From Pleodorina starrii (taxonomy: Eukaryota; Chlorophyta; Chlorophyceae; Chlamydomonadales; Volvocaceae): a DNA stretch of 64,000 nt. Positions 12,442 to 23,755 of this stretch are shown in pieces. The translations under genes and the position numbers were made by a program. Each line of letters opens with the position of its first letter. The stretch's first letter is position 1. The notes below the pieces were generated by a model that saw only the letters and a program-made list of their open reading frames with translations, was not told the DNA's origin and did no database searches. The stretch is taken from the NCBI GenBank assembly GCA_030267565.1, contig BRXU01000004.1:87001-151000 (forward strand), read 5' to 3'.

Positions 12442-13545
12442 TGTAGGATTTGCCCTTGTCCGTGTGTATGTGTGTGTGTGTGTGTGTGCGCGCCCCCCGA
12501 GCCTTCCCCCCCCGCCCCCTTCCTCGGAGCTCGCTCGTCCCTATCTTGGTGACTCGTGCTGTAAGGTCTGGATGGGCGCCCTCGTTGTGTCCGGTGCAGT
12601 GCACGGCCAGATGCCCCGTTGGCTTCAGTCTTCAGTCTTCCCGCCGAAGTTTGGAGCCCACAATAACCCACTGTTTATAGCCGCGCGTTCTCATCCTTTC
12701 CCGGTCATCGGGATCCTTTCGGGATCCTTTCCCGGTCATCGGCGATCTCAAGTACACCGACTTATTTTGTTCACTCAAGTCGTACGACACAAGCTTATAC
12801 GGCGACGTCAGACAATTGGGCCTTGGGAGATCTTTCGAGTACATCTCAAAATTGTTTCCAACCATCTTGTTATGTTTCCTCGCTGACCGTGCTGCTATTA
12901 GGAGACGCTGTTCCAATCTATTCCCCGGCCCCTTGCGGCCTTGCGGCGGACGACGGGCTTGCAGCGCACGTACGGTGTTACACGCAGGCACGAGCTCTGG
13001 ATTTCGTCGGGTGATAAGAAAGCACGGATGTCAATTTGCACAACCCTCCAATTTCCGAAGGCAGTGTCTTGGCATGCGTAGAACCTCGTAGAAGCCCTGC
13101 CATCCCAACATGCACGCAGTGTCCTCCCAGCCGAAACGACTAAACTAACAAGGTGGCAAAGCGACGAGGGCTTCAACGGCCTCGAGTGAAAAGTGTATGT
13201 ACGAACTCCCTGCTGTTCGGCGGGTGGATTCTCGGACTTCATAGAAGCCCGCCGGCCCCGATATCCCATCCTGCAAAATTGACCTCACACGAACAACCAC
13301 ACTTATTGTCAATCTATTAAGAAAAGCAATGGCCCACGTAGATGGGCGTCGAAGCGGGTTACGCCGGCTGCCCCCACCCACCGCTTAGCGGCAGCAGAAC
13401 AGCCGTCAACACGTATTCATGTTGTAGGCCTGAAGCCGCCAGTGTCACTGCAACGGCGCATTTCCTCCATCCTTGCCCAAAAAAGACACGCTGCCCAAAG
13501 GAAGCATGAATGCTAGGACCCAACGACCCACGCAACTTCCATCGG

Positions 13546-13550
13546 TTACA
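13546..13550 (-). terminator. Candidate TGTAA poly(A) signal
   Basis: TGTAA on the minus strand, 176 bases past the stop of the secreted-protein gene. Confidence 0.45.
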
Positions 13551-13725
13551 CACTGGGGCTCCAATCTGCCTATGGACGATTATTTGAAAACTGAAGCCCG
13601 CCGAAAACTGAACCCGCAGGTCCAGCACAAACGAAGACCCATATGTATGTACGAACGCCGATTCGGCGCCGTGCGTAACGCGCCGCGGAGTGAATCAGAG
13701 AGCCCCTCCCCTCTCCCCCTCCCTC

Positions 13726-15379
13726 TCAGGCCACCAGTCGCACGTTATCAATGCAGAGCAGTGCCTCGTACTCGGGGTGGCGCAGGTTGAGCAGATCCAC
13801 CTTGACCAACTCGCCGGCGCTGGTGCCACTGGAGCCGCATCCGGAGAAGGACGGGGAGCCGCCGCCGCCGCCGCCCTGCTGTTCCCAACTGAAGCGGTAC
13901 AGGTCGACCCAATACTTGACCCAGCCGCCCGAGCTCTCCACCACCGACAGCTCCGATAGAGCCAGCCGGCGGCACGCGTTCGCGGAGGCGCCGTACAGCA
14001 GGAGGTCCATGTCCGCAACGCCCTGGTCGCCAGCGTACGCCCAGAACTCCAGCGCCCTGCACGACATGGTGTACGGCATTTGGGTTTTAAGAGACACGAA
14101 CGGAAAGAAGCTCGGACACAAGCCGACGAATGGCCCTGGGGCAAGCTACCGCACAGCCTGTGTCGCTTGCTTGCCGATTCTGGGATCTGCGAGAAGTTCC
14201 GCGTGCGTGATCTCTGGGAGGTGCACATGCTCACGCAAAGGCAGGTTCTGGTGGGAATTGACGCAACAAAGAAGCGCCGATAAAGGCCGCGCGCGTGCCT
14301 TCCGAAACGACTTTTTCATGTCTGTGCGTGGGTTCGTACGAAGAATGACATGTGATCTGGGCACGCGGCCCCGGGCACGCGGCCCCAGCGTGACCCAGAT
14401 CGCGATCTGCCCCGCGCCGGAGCACTCGCTCACCTTTGGCCGGAGAACGCGCCCTGCGGTCCCCAGAAGCTGGTCGCGGCGTCCTTCGGGAGGTAGTTGC
14501 ACCAAGCGGTACCACTATCCTTGCCTGGACAGGTGGACACGTAGGAAAATGGGCAGCTTGCATAAGCATGTGGACAACCGTGCGCGTGCTTTCGGATATG
14601 GGTCTACGGTAGTTAGGGGCGCAACGTCATGGGCACGTTTAGCCGGCGTGCGCGCGTGGCGCAAACGACGTGGCCGTTGCGCTATCCCGCTCTCCACAAT
14701 GCGGACGTGTTCCGGAAGATCTAAAACCGTGCACGTCTCCGCGCGGACCACCAAAGCAGCATCCTCAACCCGCTCATTCCGTACCTGCAGGCGCGGACGA
14801 CGTGAAGGGACGGGCGTTGTAACTGGAGTCATGCCAACCCGCGCCGAATTGGCCGCCTGAGAAGACAATCTCGGTCGAAGAGGCGTCGCCGCTCTGGGAT
14901 TGGGCTTGAGCCTGGGATTGAGCTTGAGCTTGAGCTTGAGCCTGGGACTGCTGAGAGGAGCCGCTCGGGCTCAGCCACGCCGGGATATCTGCACATGGAA
15001 GGCCAAACGCAAAGGATTACCAAATGCGGCCGTCGGTGGCGCGGACATCCCCTCTGCCGGCGTGACTGACAGCAGCGTGTTCCATGACATATGGAGCAAA
15101 AGTGCAAATGCGGTCCGAGCCCACCTCCTCGTTGCGAAGGCAAGTCGGGGTTGCCCAGCAGTTTCCGACCGCCGAGCGCTTCCGCACCGGGCTGCGAGCA
15201 AACGCGGGTGAGAAACAGAAAGTGAAGAACGAAACTGGAAAAATGGAAGTTCTGTATTGGATGCTGATAAAGCAGACCGAGAGGCTTTGGGCGCTGCTTT
15301 GACGACTTACCGGGACATTGCAGAAGATGATCGTCGCGACGACGAGCGCGACCGCAGCTTTGCAGGACAGGGAAGCCAT
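13726..15379 (-). CDS. Small secreted protein with Gln-rich linker and beta-sandwich-like domain
   Basis: Five minus-strand exons join in perfect phase: 15379-15311, 15191-15125, 14988-14785, 14524-14434 and 14056-13726, giving 253 residues. Residues 1-20 form a signal peptide (ALVVATIIFC core). Residues 57-78 are a Gln/Ala/Ser linker. Residues 85-253 read as a beta-rich domain: EIVFSGGQFGAGWHDSSYN, then FWGPQGAFSGQRALEFWAY, a DMDLLLYG strand, GGWVKYWVDLYRFSW, and a final LLCIDNVRLV. Cysteines are sparse (122, 172, 217, 245). The layout recalls extracellular carbohydrate-binding-like modules of volvocine matrix proteins, but I do not recognise a named family. It lies on the same strand as the pherophorin gene 4.5 kb away, which fits an extracellular-matrix role. 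Exon 2 is the least certain, as it is short and chosen by phase. Confidence 0.7.
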
Positions 15380-17630
15380 GTTCCACTCTTGACTGAGGAG
15401 ACTGAGGAGTCTCGGATTTCTTTTGCGACGACCAACAGAACCTGTGAGGGCGCCTAATAAAGTTCCAGTCCGACTGCTCACGTAAATTTGTGATCACCAA
15501 GCGGCGACCTGCCGCTTCCCCAAGACAGCCTCCTATCTAATCTGGCGAATGTTTGCATATTTACTGGGTCATTTCATCTTTATCTGCATGCATGTCGCGT
15601 CAAAACGAATACGGCAAATCCATTACTCATGTCATTCTCCCGCCGGATCGACATGATGCCAATCGCAGACCCCATAGTAATGAATGTGAAAAACGTTCGG
15701 TATGCATATTTACAGTCGCACGGTGGAAGACTACACGAGTAAAGGGGATAGAGCGAGAATGCCGTCACGCACGGCCCGACCCCGGACAAGTCGCACGCCA
15801 AGGCGCGAAATTGCACGGTATCATATGACGGAGACCCCATATGCCATGTGCAATCACCACCGTGATAATCCATGCGACTGACGTGCATACACCGCACGAA
15901 CACCGCATACACCGCACGAACTTGTTTGTGTACGGTACTTCTGTGGTGAATGGTTGGGGCGCCCGCAACCCCACACCTGAAATACCTGAACAACTACCCA
16001 TACGAGCCGGGGGCCCAAGGACAATAACTCGTCCCGATTACGCTCGCCATCGCATGGAAGGGCTTGTACCTTGAAGTCTTAGGTGGAAGCTGCATCCACT
16101 TATCACGGGCCCAATTGGCGCCTGGGGACGCCCTCATCTCGGAACATTGCGTGACTCGTGAGACACCGACTCCTTCAGACGAATTGACGGCTGCTGTATT
16201 GATGTAGTTAAGGTCACAGCAAAACCCAGATGAATGCCAAGAGACAACCCAGTTTACACGCCACCGCGCTGACACGATACGGACTTACGGTCCTTGCTGC
16301 CCTGCTTGCCGCCAGTGCAGTCGTGTGCAGTGCGCGGCCAGCCGGCCCGTTGGCTGCTTGGCGCTACCAGGCTCTACTCTTCCCGAGTCTGGAGCCCACT
16401 GTAACAACGAAGCACAACAAACTGACATACCGTACATACAGAGATGTGCTGGCTAACTGACAGGAACTGACCAACTGACGGACGGACTGATGGGCGGTGA
16501 CTGAGACTTCTCCCACACTGGAGGTGCACTCCGGTCAAGTAAGGCCTGGACACGCTGGACCTACCGGAGGGCGCCAAAGCCTAAACATTTGCTCGCTGTC
16601 TTATTGGTGTAATATTGGTGGGCGATTTCAGTGAGTGGTTTTGCGGTGCTGTCTGGACTTGGAGAGGGGGGCGTGTGAGGCGGGAAGCAAGAGCCCGCCC
16701 GCCCGTTCGCCAGAGCCATTTTGGCGCCAGTCGGATCCCACACGTTCCCACCCAGCCTGCGGCCGCACGCTCTGGTGCTCCTTCACCTTCAAGCTTACCA
16801 CCTGGCTCTTTGCTTTGCCGAAGTCGCGTGCCTGCTGCGTGACGAGGCTCTATCTCTGGGGCTTAGCCTCCGACTCATCAGTCCAACAACTTCGGTGGCG
16901 GCGGCCACAGGAAAGCTCCATCCGCGCAATGGCGATGATCTGTGGCTTCTGCATGACTAACGTTTGCCCGGCGGCGGCAGCAGTGGATCCGGGACGAAGT
17001 GGGTTGCCGTCGTCACGACAACCCGCGTTACTGACACAGCGCGTGTTTTGGGCAATTCGGGCGACTTTCGCGCTGATCAGGTGGTGGTTGGTGGTTGGGA
17101 CGGTTTGCGAACCCTTTGGCCTTTCGTCGTACCGTATGTACTGCCGCTGTCTGGTCTCCTTCCCCAGGTGCCTGCTTCGAACACCGCGAATAACGTTCGC
17201 AATCCTCTTAGTATGTTGTAACACCATTTCGAACCCACACTATCGAAGCATCGATTTTCGCTTCATTCTGCCTGCTTTCAGCCACTGCCTTACCGCCTCC
17301 ATCTTCCGGACGTGGTGCGGCATCTACGGTATCTCGTCAGGTGCCGCCATCTCGGGGTCTGCATGTCCAGCTGTCCCGGCGAGCCTCGCTCACGCGCCTC
17401 CACCATGACTCACCCAACCCGTCGTTTCCGCGGCATGTCCACTGTGACACCGATATGGCTTCAGTACACCCCTCAACGCTGAGCGCCCATCTTTCCTTTT
17501 CTGTCCGGCGGATCCGCGAAAGCCGTTGTTGATGGTACGGTATCGGCGTGGGACAACCTATCCTACACCAGTAGGTGAATACACCAGGAGGTATGCGACA
17601 CGGGGCCGTGTCCCACCGTAAGCACACGGT

Positions 17631-17740
17631 GTGTCGAAACTGCCGAAACTGCCTACATAGTCCATCGTGTGTCGAAACTGCCTACATAGTCCATCGTGTG
17701 TCCTTCATGTGTCGAAACTGCCTACATAGTCCATCGTGTT
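17631..17740. repeat. Short tandem repeat, ~30-bp unit
   Basis: Three near-identical units begin TGTCGAAACTGCCTACATAG and end in TCCATCGTG. A partial unit precedes them and a small insertion separates copies two and three. Confidence 0.85.
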
Positions 17741-18585
17741 GTACACGAGCTTCGCCTGCGTATGTACGTACACGCGGCGGTAAAATTGCAGGCGAGCTTC
17801 TTTGGGTGGCCTTCTTGCTTGCGCTGTCACGTTATGGGGGCGGGGTCAGCGCGCGTGGGCATTTTTGAGGCTTCAAGGGCGGGTGGCATTGTCCAGCGGC
17901 AGAAGCCCTACGAGTCCAACCGCCAGGAGCCTATCTACATACGGCACCACGGTACGTTGCTACGGGACTGTTTGCCGTAGCGATCGGGGGATGGGGCCCT
18001 TACACACGCCGCAGCGGTCCCGGCGTTACGGCTGTGGCGTCCCGATGTCTTTGGATGGACAGAAGAGTGGCCCACACCGCATGTCCCACAGCGCTCGTCC
18101 CATAGTTCGTACTCATGCCGTATGTACACAAGGCCGTTCCGGGCGGATCGGGGACTTTCCAATGCTCTTCCGTGCTGTTAAAATAGCTTTTTAATTGTTT
18201 GGAACCAAGCGTAACAACAGTCAGGATGACCGTCCGCCAACATATTCAGGCGCCTCCAAGTGGCACACGCACGTACCAACATCCAGCCAGCTGCCAGCCC
18301 GGCTCTCCCACCTCCCTGGAGTGATATCCCACCACCATGAGGGGTGCGCACCATAAGGCCCCTGAAATCTCCCTAGTTTCGTCAGCGTCTAGTCATTTGC
18401 AGCATAGCCGTACGGGCTGGCTTCCGGGTATGTACGGCAGCACGACCGGGTGCGTTAGGCCCTACCAAACGAACGCTCTGGACCGCAACATAGCGGCATT
18501 CTAATTAACTGGCTCTCACGAGTCCGTAAGCTCCTATTGACCAGCTCGGCACTATTGTTATCGTGGTGTCGTCATCAGGGAAAGC

Positions 18586-18919
18586 ACCACCACCACCACA
18601 CCACCACACCACCACACCACCACACCACCACACCACCACACCACCACACCACCACACCACCACACCACCACACCACCACACCACCACACCACCACACCAC
18701 CACACCACCACACCACCACACCACCACACCACCACACCACCACACCACCACACCACCACACCACCACACCACCACACCACCACACCACCACACCACCACA
18801 CCACCACACCACCACACCACCACACCACCACACCACCACATCACCACACCACCACACCACCACACCACCACACCACCACACCACCACACCACCACACCAC
18901 CACACCACCACACCACCAC
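18586..18919. repeat. 8-bp minisatellite (CCACCACA)n
   Basis: About 40 almost perfect copies of an 8-bp unit, with a single C-to-T change near 18841. The array is open in all frames on both strands, so its predicted Pro/His/Thr and Val/Trp/Cys-Gly proteins are not evidence of a gene. Confidence 0.95.
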
Positions 18920-19901
18920 TCGAGCCCTTCTGCTGGGCCCCTGCAGGAAATTCCTCCCGGCCGCAGAAAATGAATTTTCCTTGATGTTATATTGCATGCA
19001 TGGCAATAATGTGGAGAAACGCTCGCCCAAAAACAAACAATCATGCCTGCGCTGAACGAATCGACTACCCGGCACACCCCAGGGTAGGGGCCTGAGGGCG
19101 CTCCCACCTGCATACACAATGTCGCCACTGCAGGCATCTAGCAGCCCACGAAATCAAGTGCAGAGGGGTGTCTGACAGCTATACCGTAAATGAGGGGATA
19201 AGCTAATACCCTTGTCAATTGAGATTGTGGCCTCATCCCAGCCGGACTTGGAATCCCACCGGTACCAACCCGCGTGGTTGGGGAAACCCGCAATCAACAG
19301 GTGACTTCAGGTCAGAGACGCTCGCCTTTCCTGATTATTTGGTCAATGGTCTTTAAAATCACATTATACGCGGCGGACGCCCTCCAGGGGCGGAAAGGCT
19401 GCTAGCGCCCAAGCACGAACAAACGGCATTTGAGTGGGGCTCCGTCCGCCGTCGCGCGTGTTGGGATACACACGAGCTCTTACGGTGCGTCAAGGCTGCG
19501 GCCCCAGTGCCGTGCGGAAGATGGGGCAGCAGTCCTTATTGGCGTTGAAGGTGCTCGCGTAGCTGGGGGGCGAAAGGGGCGACGAGGGGGGCGTGGCAGG
19601 GTTAGCAGTAGCTTAGCACACGTGTGGCAGGCACCCATCCATTGCCGATGCGCATCCCTACTCGCCCCGGGCAAGACCTACCCAACCATCTTATCCAACT
19701 GCACGCCTAACGTATTTCAGTTGGTCATCAAGCTTACGTCCCAGCCTCGCTCCCAGCCTTTGTAGAGCTCACCCTGGACAACGTCATTGACTCTCCCCCG
19801 CCTTGCTTGCCCCGCCCAGGCTCTGCTTCCCCTCCCACTTTGCGCTTCTCGCCCCCTTTCCCGCTCCCGCTCCCGCCGCCGCCCCCGTCATCTCCCGTGT
19901 C

Positions 19902-22900
19902 TCACCACTGTCCGCTGAGCCCCAGGCAGATGTCCTCCATGGTCTTGCCCTTCTTGACCTCCACACACACCCGGCCACCGTCGGCTTGGGCGCGCGTCCA
20001 GTTGATCGGGGTGGCTGCGCGAGGGGAAAGTGGGGCATGTCGAGACCCTCGAGTGTCAGTCGGGCAAACGGGGCAAGTGCACGTGCGGAGTTTGAGTGGC
20101 ATCCACCCCAGCGCCGGAGGGTGTCGGGAGGAAACCCCACATGGCTTCGCTGCTGTCAGTCGCATGCGACATGGCTTCCGGCCGGCCCCTGGCCCGAGGC
20201 CCCGCCAACCACCCCGCGTCAACCCGTTCAAATTCCGAAGCCTGTCACTCCGTCAGCTTTTTTCCTTGCCGCTCCCTGCCTGTCCCTGCTTCTCCCCAGC
20301 CTTAAATCCATGTCCTCCGGTGCGCACCCCTCACCCTTGAGCGTGTACGTGCCCGCCGCCCCCCAGTTAGTTGACAGCTTGGTTGCGTTGCCCACAGCGG
20401 GGTACAGCGTGAAGCCGCGGACCCAGGAGCTGATGTTCTGGTCTGTGGAGGAAAGGGAGGGGCAGGTCGGGAAGGGGGTGGAGAAAGGATGATTGAAAGT
20501 GTGCCACGCTTTGTTTGACGTTGGAAAACGAAGTCGTCAGGCTGTGTTACGCACATGGCTGGGTTGCAAGCGGACGCGGACGAATGAAACGTTTGAAAGC
20601 GAGCCCAGTCGGCGCAAACGCACGTCCCCGCTTGACCAAACTGTTGTGCACAAGCTGCAATGAATCAAACATGCTCACGGATACCTCAGCGCGCGGCGCC
20701 TCGCCCCCAATGCACCACCACCATACCACCCCAGCAGCCGGCAGCCCTCTCGGCACTCACTGGCAAACCACTCGATCTTGGTCAGCCGGTCACCGGCCGT
20801 GCTGCACGTGCTCTGTGGCGAGGAGGAGAGGCGGAAGGAGGGGCACGTGTTTTCAAGTGGTGCTTACTCCAGGGCACCAAGCTTTGCCTAATCCTGGGTC
20901 CCTTGCTGCGCCGCTCCTGTCTTCCCCTCTCCCCCCATACACATACACATACATCACCACAACACACGCAGACATCACTCACCGGCACCACTTGGTCCTG
21001 GGGCAGTGTGGATACACTGAAGCAGTAGTGGTTGCTGGTGGCGTTCTGGTTGGTCGGCAGCTGGTAGTAGCGCGGGGAGACGGTGAAGGGGAGGATGCCC
21101 TGGGTGGTGTTGCAGCTGAGGAGAGCGGAGAGCGGAGAGCGCGAGGGCCGGAGGCAGGCAGAGGCGGCGGCAGCAGCAGACTTCAGACACAAAAGATCGT
21201 GAAGACTCTAAACAGCTGGGATGGGGTGCGGGACGGGTCACCAAACAAGCGGAAGACCGGAAACAGGAAGCCTGCCTGTCTGCCGGGACCCAACTCCACC
21301 GCCGGGACTCGGAACGGGACCCAACTCCATGGGACTCGGAACGGGACCCAACGCCGGGACCCAACTCCACCGCCGGGAACGCAATCCACCTGGAGGCCGT
21401 GAACCCGAGAAGGACACGCCCCCGCACCGCCGCCGCCGCTTCCCGCCCGCAATCCAAATCCGAACCCCAGCAATTGGCCCCTCTTCCCCCGCCCCCCCCC
21501 CCGCCCCGGCTCACGTGCAGTTGGGGAAGGGCGTGAAGGGCAGGAAGCACCCCGCCGACGACTCCAGCGGCATGCAGGCGCTCTGGTCGGTGCTGACGAC
21601 CACATTGTAGCCCTCCAGCTCTGGACGGCACACGCTGCCGCGCCCGGAGGCCATCTCTATCCAGAAGGGCAGCAGGCCCTCGGCCGCCGCAGTCAGGCGC
21701 TGCGCATCCAGAGTGGAGCTGAAGTTGCCGCAAACGGACACGCTCAGGCCGGTGCACTTGGCGGGGTCGGGTTTGAAGTACGACACCATGGGGATGCTGG
21801 CGTTGACGATGAGGGCGTTGATGGAGGCGGAGATGTTGCTCTGGATGTACGAGCAAGTGACGTTGTCGTACCGGTACGGCCGTGCGTCGATGGCGGGCGG
21901 CTGCAGCCTGGCGGTGATGCAGACCTGGCAGCGGGGCTGGAAGGCGGGAACCAGCGGCGGCGGCGGCGGAGGCGACGGCGGCGGCGACGGCGGAGGCGGG
22001 GGAGGAGGCGGGGGAGGAGGGGGCGGCGGCGAGGGAGGTGGAGGAGGAGGGGGAGGCGGGGGAGGCGACGGCGGCGGCGGCGATGGCGATGGCGGCGGCG
22101 GGAACAACACACCCGTCAGCGAGATCGGGCAGCAGTCGCACGAAGTGTCGTACATGGCCGCCGCGCAGGTACCAGCCGGGTAGCCCGCCGGCGGCACACA
22201 CAGCTTCTCCAGTGTGTTGCATCCCTGGCCGGCCCGGTTGGTCCGCAGCGTGACGCACAGTTCCGCATCCCGGGCCGTGTTCAGGTTGAGATCCAGGCGT
22301 GTCAACCGAAGTACGGCAGAGCCTGGGTTGCCGTACGTGGGGCGGTAGAAGGCCGGGCTGACCTTGGTGGTCGCGCCGTTGAGGGTGGCGCTGACTACCG
22401 CAACGGGCTGTACGACACAGCTGTTGGCGACATTGAACTGTGGAGGGGGTTGGAAGGGGGGAGAGGCCAGCGGACAAGGCGGGTGGGGAAGAGCGGGTCA
22501 GTGGACGCGTGGGTGATTCTGGGCATTGGAGGCTTGCGTGTGTGCGACGCGGTGCAAGGAGTTCGGAAAGGATTGCCAGGTGGCAGCTGGCAGGCACAGC
22601 ATGGGAGGTCGTTTCAGCAGGGGCAGCAAGGGCAGTGCTGCCCCTGCAGTCAGTACCCGAAAGACCCAGACGCCCGCACAGGCCCCACAGTCGCGCCCCT
22701 CGGCGTCAGTCCACAGCCCACATCTCAAGAGCAGCACACACCGCAACTTAATGTGTGGGTGCTGGGAGGGCAACCTTGGGGGCGGCCACGCAAGTAGCAC
22801 CCACCTCGATTTTGTACATGTCAGTGTTGCAGCAGGCGCCGGTGCATCCCGTGTCAGCGACCTTGATCGTGAAGCAGTACCTGCCGCCGCCAAGCGACCG

Positions 22901-23323
22901 GGCCCCGGGAGCCAGCGCGTATGCGCCCCGGCTCGTGTTGCACTTGCGGTAGGGGAAGTCCGGAATGGTGCCCGTCTGCACACTCATGGTGTCGTACTCG
23001 TCGTCGTACTGTGCACGTGCACAGGCGGCCCTACAACGTTCAGGGTATTAGCAGACGAGTTAATATGTAAAATAGTTATAGCGGTGGAAGGGTCCAAGGT
23101 GGTAGGACTGCACGAGCGGGCTGACAGGCAATGCTGTGCAATGCTGACAGTCCGACAAACGACGTCACTACCGCGCCTTTCGAAGAGTCACGGTATTGTA
23201 TGTTTGCTAATGAATAAACATATAAATGCTGTGGTCATGCCTAATGTGTTTGTTTTATACCTACCATCCAACCGCCAGCGCCACCGCGGCTATGAGCGCA
23301 AATCTAGATATCCTGGTGGCCAT
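19902..23323 (-). CDS. Pherophorin (extracellular matrix hydroxyproline-rich glycoprotein)
   Basis: Seven exons join in phase (23323-23265, 23030-22805, 22437-21515, 21115-20983, 20812-20761, 20442-20335, 20014-19902), encoding 537 residues. Pherophorins are secreted glycoproteins of the volvocine cell wall or matrix. Residues 1-26 are a signal peptide (ALIAAVALAVG core, then ARAQ). Residues about 37-200 are the N-terminal pherophorin domain, starting FPYRKCN and rich in paired cysteines (GCTGACC, CDCCPISL). Residues 208-256 are a Pro/Ser rod with runs of up to 14 prolines, probably hydroxylated and O-glycosylated. Residues 262-537 are the C-terminal pherophorin domain, beginning FQPRCQVC and containing CFSVSTLPQDQ, DRLTKIEWF and GGRVCVEV. 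About ten N-glycosylation sequons are visible. Domain order and length are typical. The cysteines and splice phases are intact, so the gene should be functional. Confidence 0.93.
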
Positions 23324-23367
23324 TGCTGCCGATATTAGACGGATGCACAATACAGCGCAGCTAGTCG

Positions 23368-23374
23368 TTATATA
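23368..23374 (-). promoter_or_regulatory. Candidate TATA box of the pherophorin gene
   Basis: TATATAA on the minus strand, about 45-51 bases upstream of the pherophorin ATG. This would give a very short 5' leader. Confidence 0.4.
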
Positions 23375-23416
23375 CTAAAACGTTCTGGGGCTCGACTGTG
23401 GGAACGCTTAATACGA

Positions 23417-23755
23417 ATGGCGGGCGGACGGCACCGTCCGTTTCGCGACGGATGCTCGGCAGCTCGTGCAGCTCAGAAGGTAGGATTCGTTAGCTGGCTT
23501 GTGTTGCTGCTACTACCATACCATATTCCTTTAATTGTTTTTCCAAACTCCTTAAATAAATGTCACATGCCTGTTTTTGAAAATTTCGCACCGGTCTTTG
23601 ATGTTGCGCGACGGGGTGCCCGTTGCAAGCCTCTAAGTTTTGCACACCCGCCCGGCGTGAATTCAACACTTGGCTTATATTTTATTTATTTGCAGCGGTC
23701 ACAGCGCGCTCGATTGGAGCTTCGCAAGCGTATATCTGCCTCAACTGTTGCGTGA
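23417..23755 (+). CDS. Possible two-exon 40-residue basic protein
   Basis: Exon 23417-23479 (MAGGRHRPFRDG..., 21 codons) ends at AAG|GTAGGA. Exon 23696-23755 follows an AT-rich TTTATTTGCAG acceptor, stays in phase and ends in TGA. The product would be strongly Arg-rich. It starts 93 bases from the pherophorin start and diverges from it. The unspliced frame is also open throughout, which weakens the case for an intron. I do not recognise the protein; a small ribosomal or mitochondrial protein is one possibility. Confidence 0.25.
   Translation: MAGGRHRPFRDGCSAARAAQKVGFVSWLVLLLLPYHIPLIVFPNSLNKCHMPVFENFAPVFDVARRGARCKPLSFAHPPGVNSTLGLYFIYLQRSQRARLELRKRISASTVA

Larger units (their letters stand above)
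8967..13725. other. Gene-poor stretch
   Basis: Several frames of 80-130 residues exist on both strands, but none shows recognisable motifs, signal peptides or phase-consistent splice partners. It contains a hexamer array (11806-11935), a GC-rich hairpin (12402-12441) and one copy of a dispersed fragment (12596-12665) similar to 16319-16405. Confidence 0.5.
15380..19901. other. Unassigned spacer
   Basis: No supported gene. It holds two tandem repeats (17631-17740 and 18586-18919) and a fragment at 16319-16405 resembling 12596-12665. A 76-residue frame at 16230 starts with a signal-peptide-like stretch but overlaps that fragment and has no further exons. Confidence 0.5.

Noticed and set aside
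13751..14860. 369-residue plus-strand frame
   Set aside because: It is antisense to the reconstructed secreted-protein gene, whose exons fit in phase and encode coherent motifs.
16230..16460. Signal-peptide-like 76-residue frame
   Set aside because: It overlaps a repeated fragment also found at 12596 and has no in-phase partner exons or domain.
18586..18919. CRISPR-like array
   Set aside because: Units are contiguous 8-mers without unique spacers, in eukaryotic nuclear DNA.
18537..19055. Long Pro/His/Thr and Val/Trp/Cys/Gly-rich reading frames on both strands
   Set aside because: They are products of the 8-bp minisatellite, which is open in every frame; no start context, splice structure or family.
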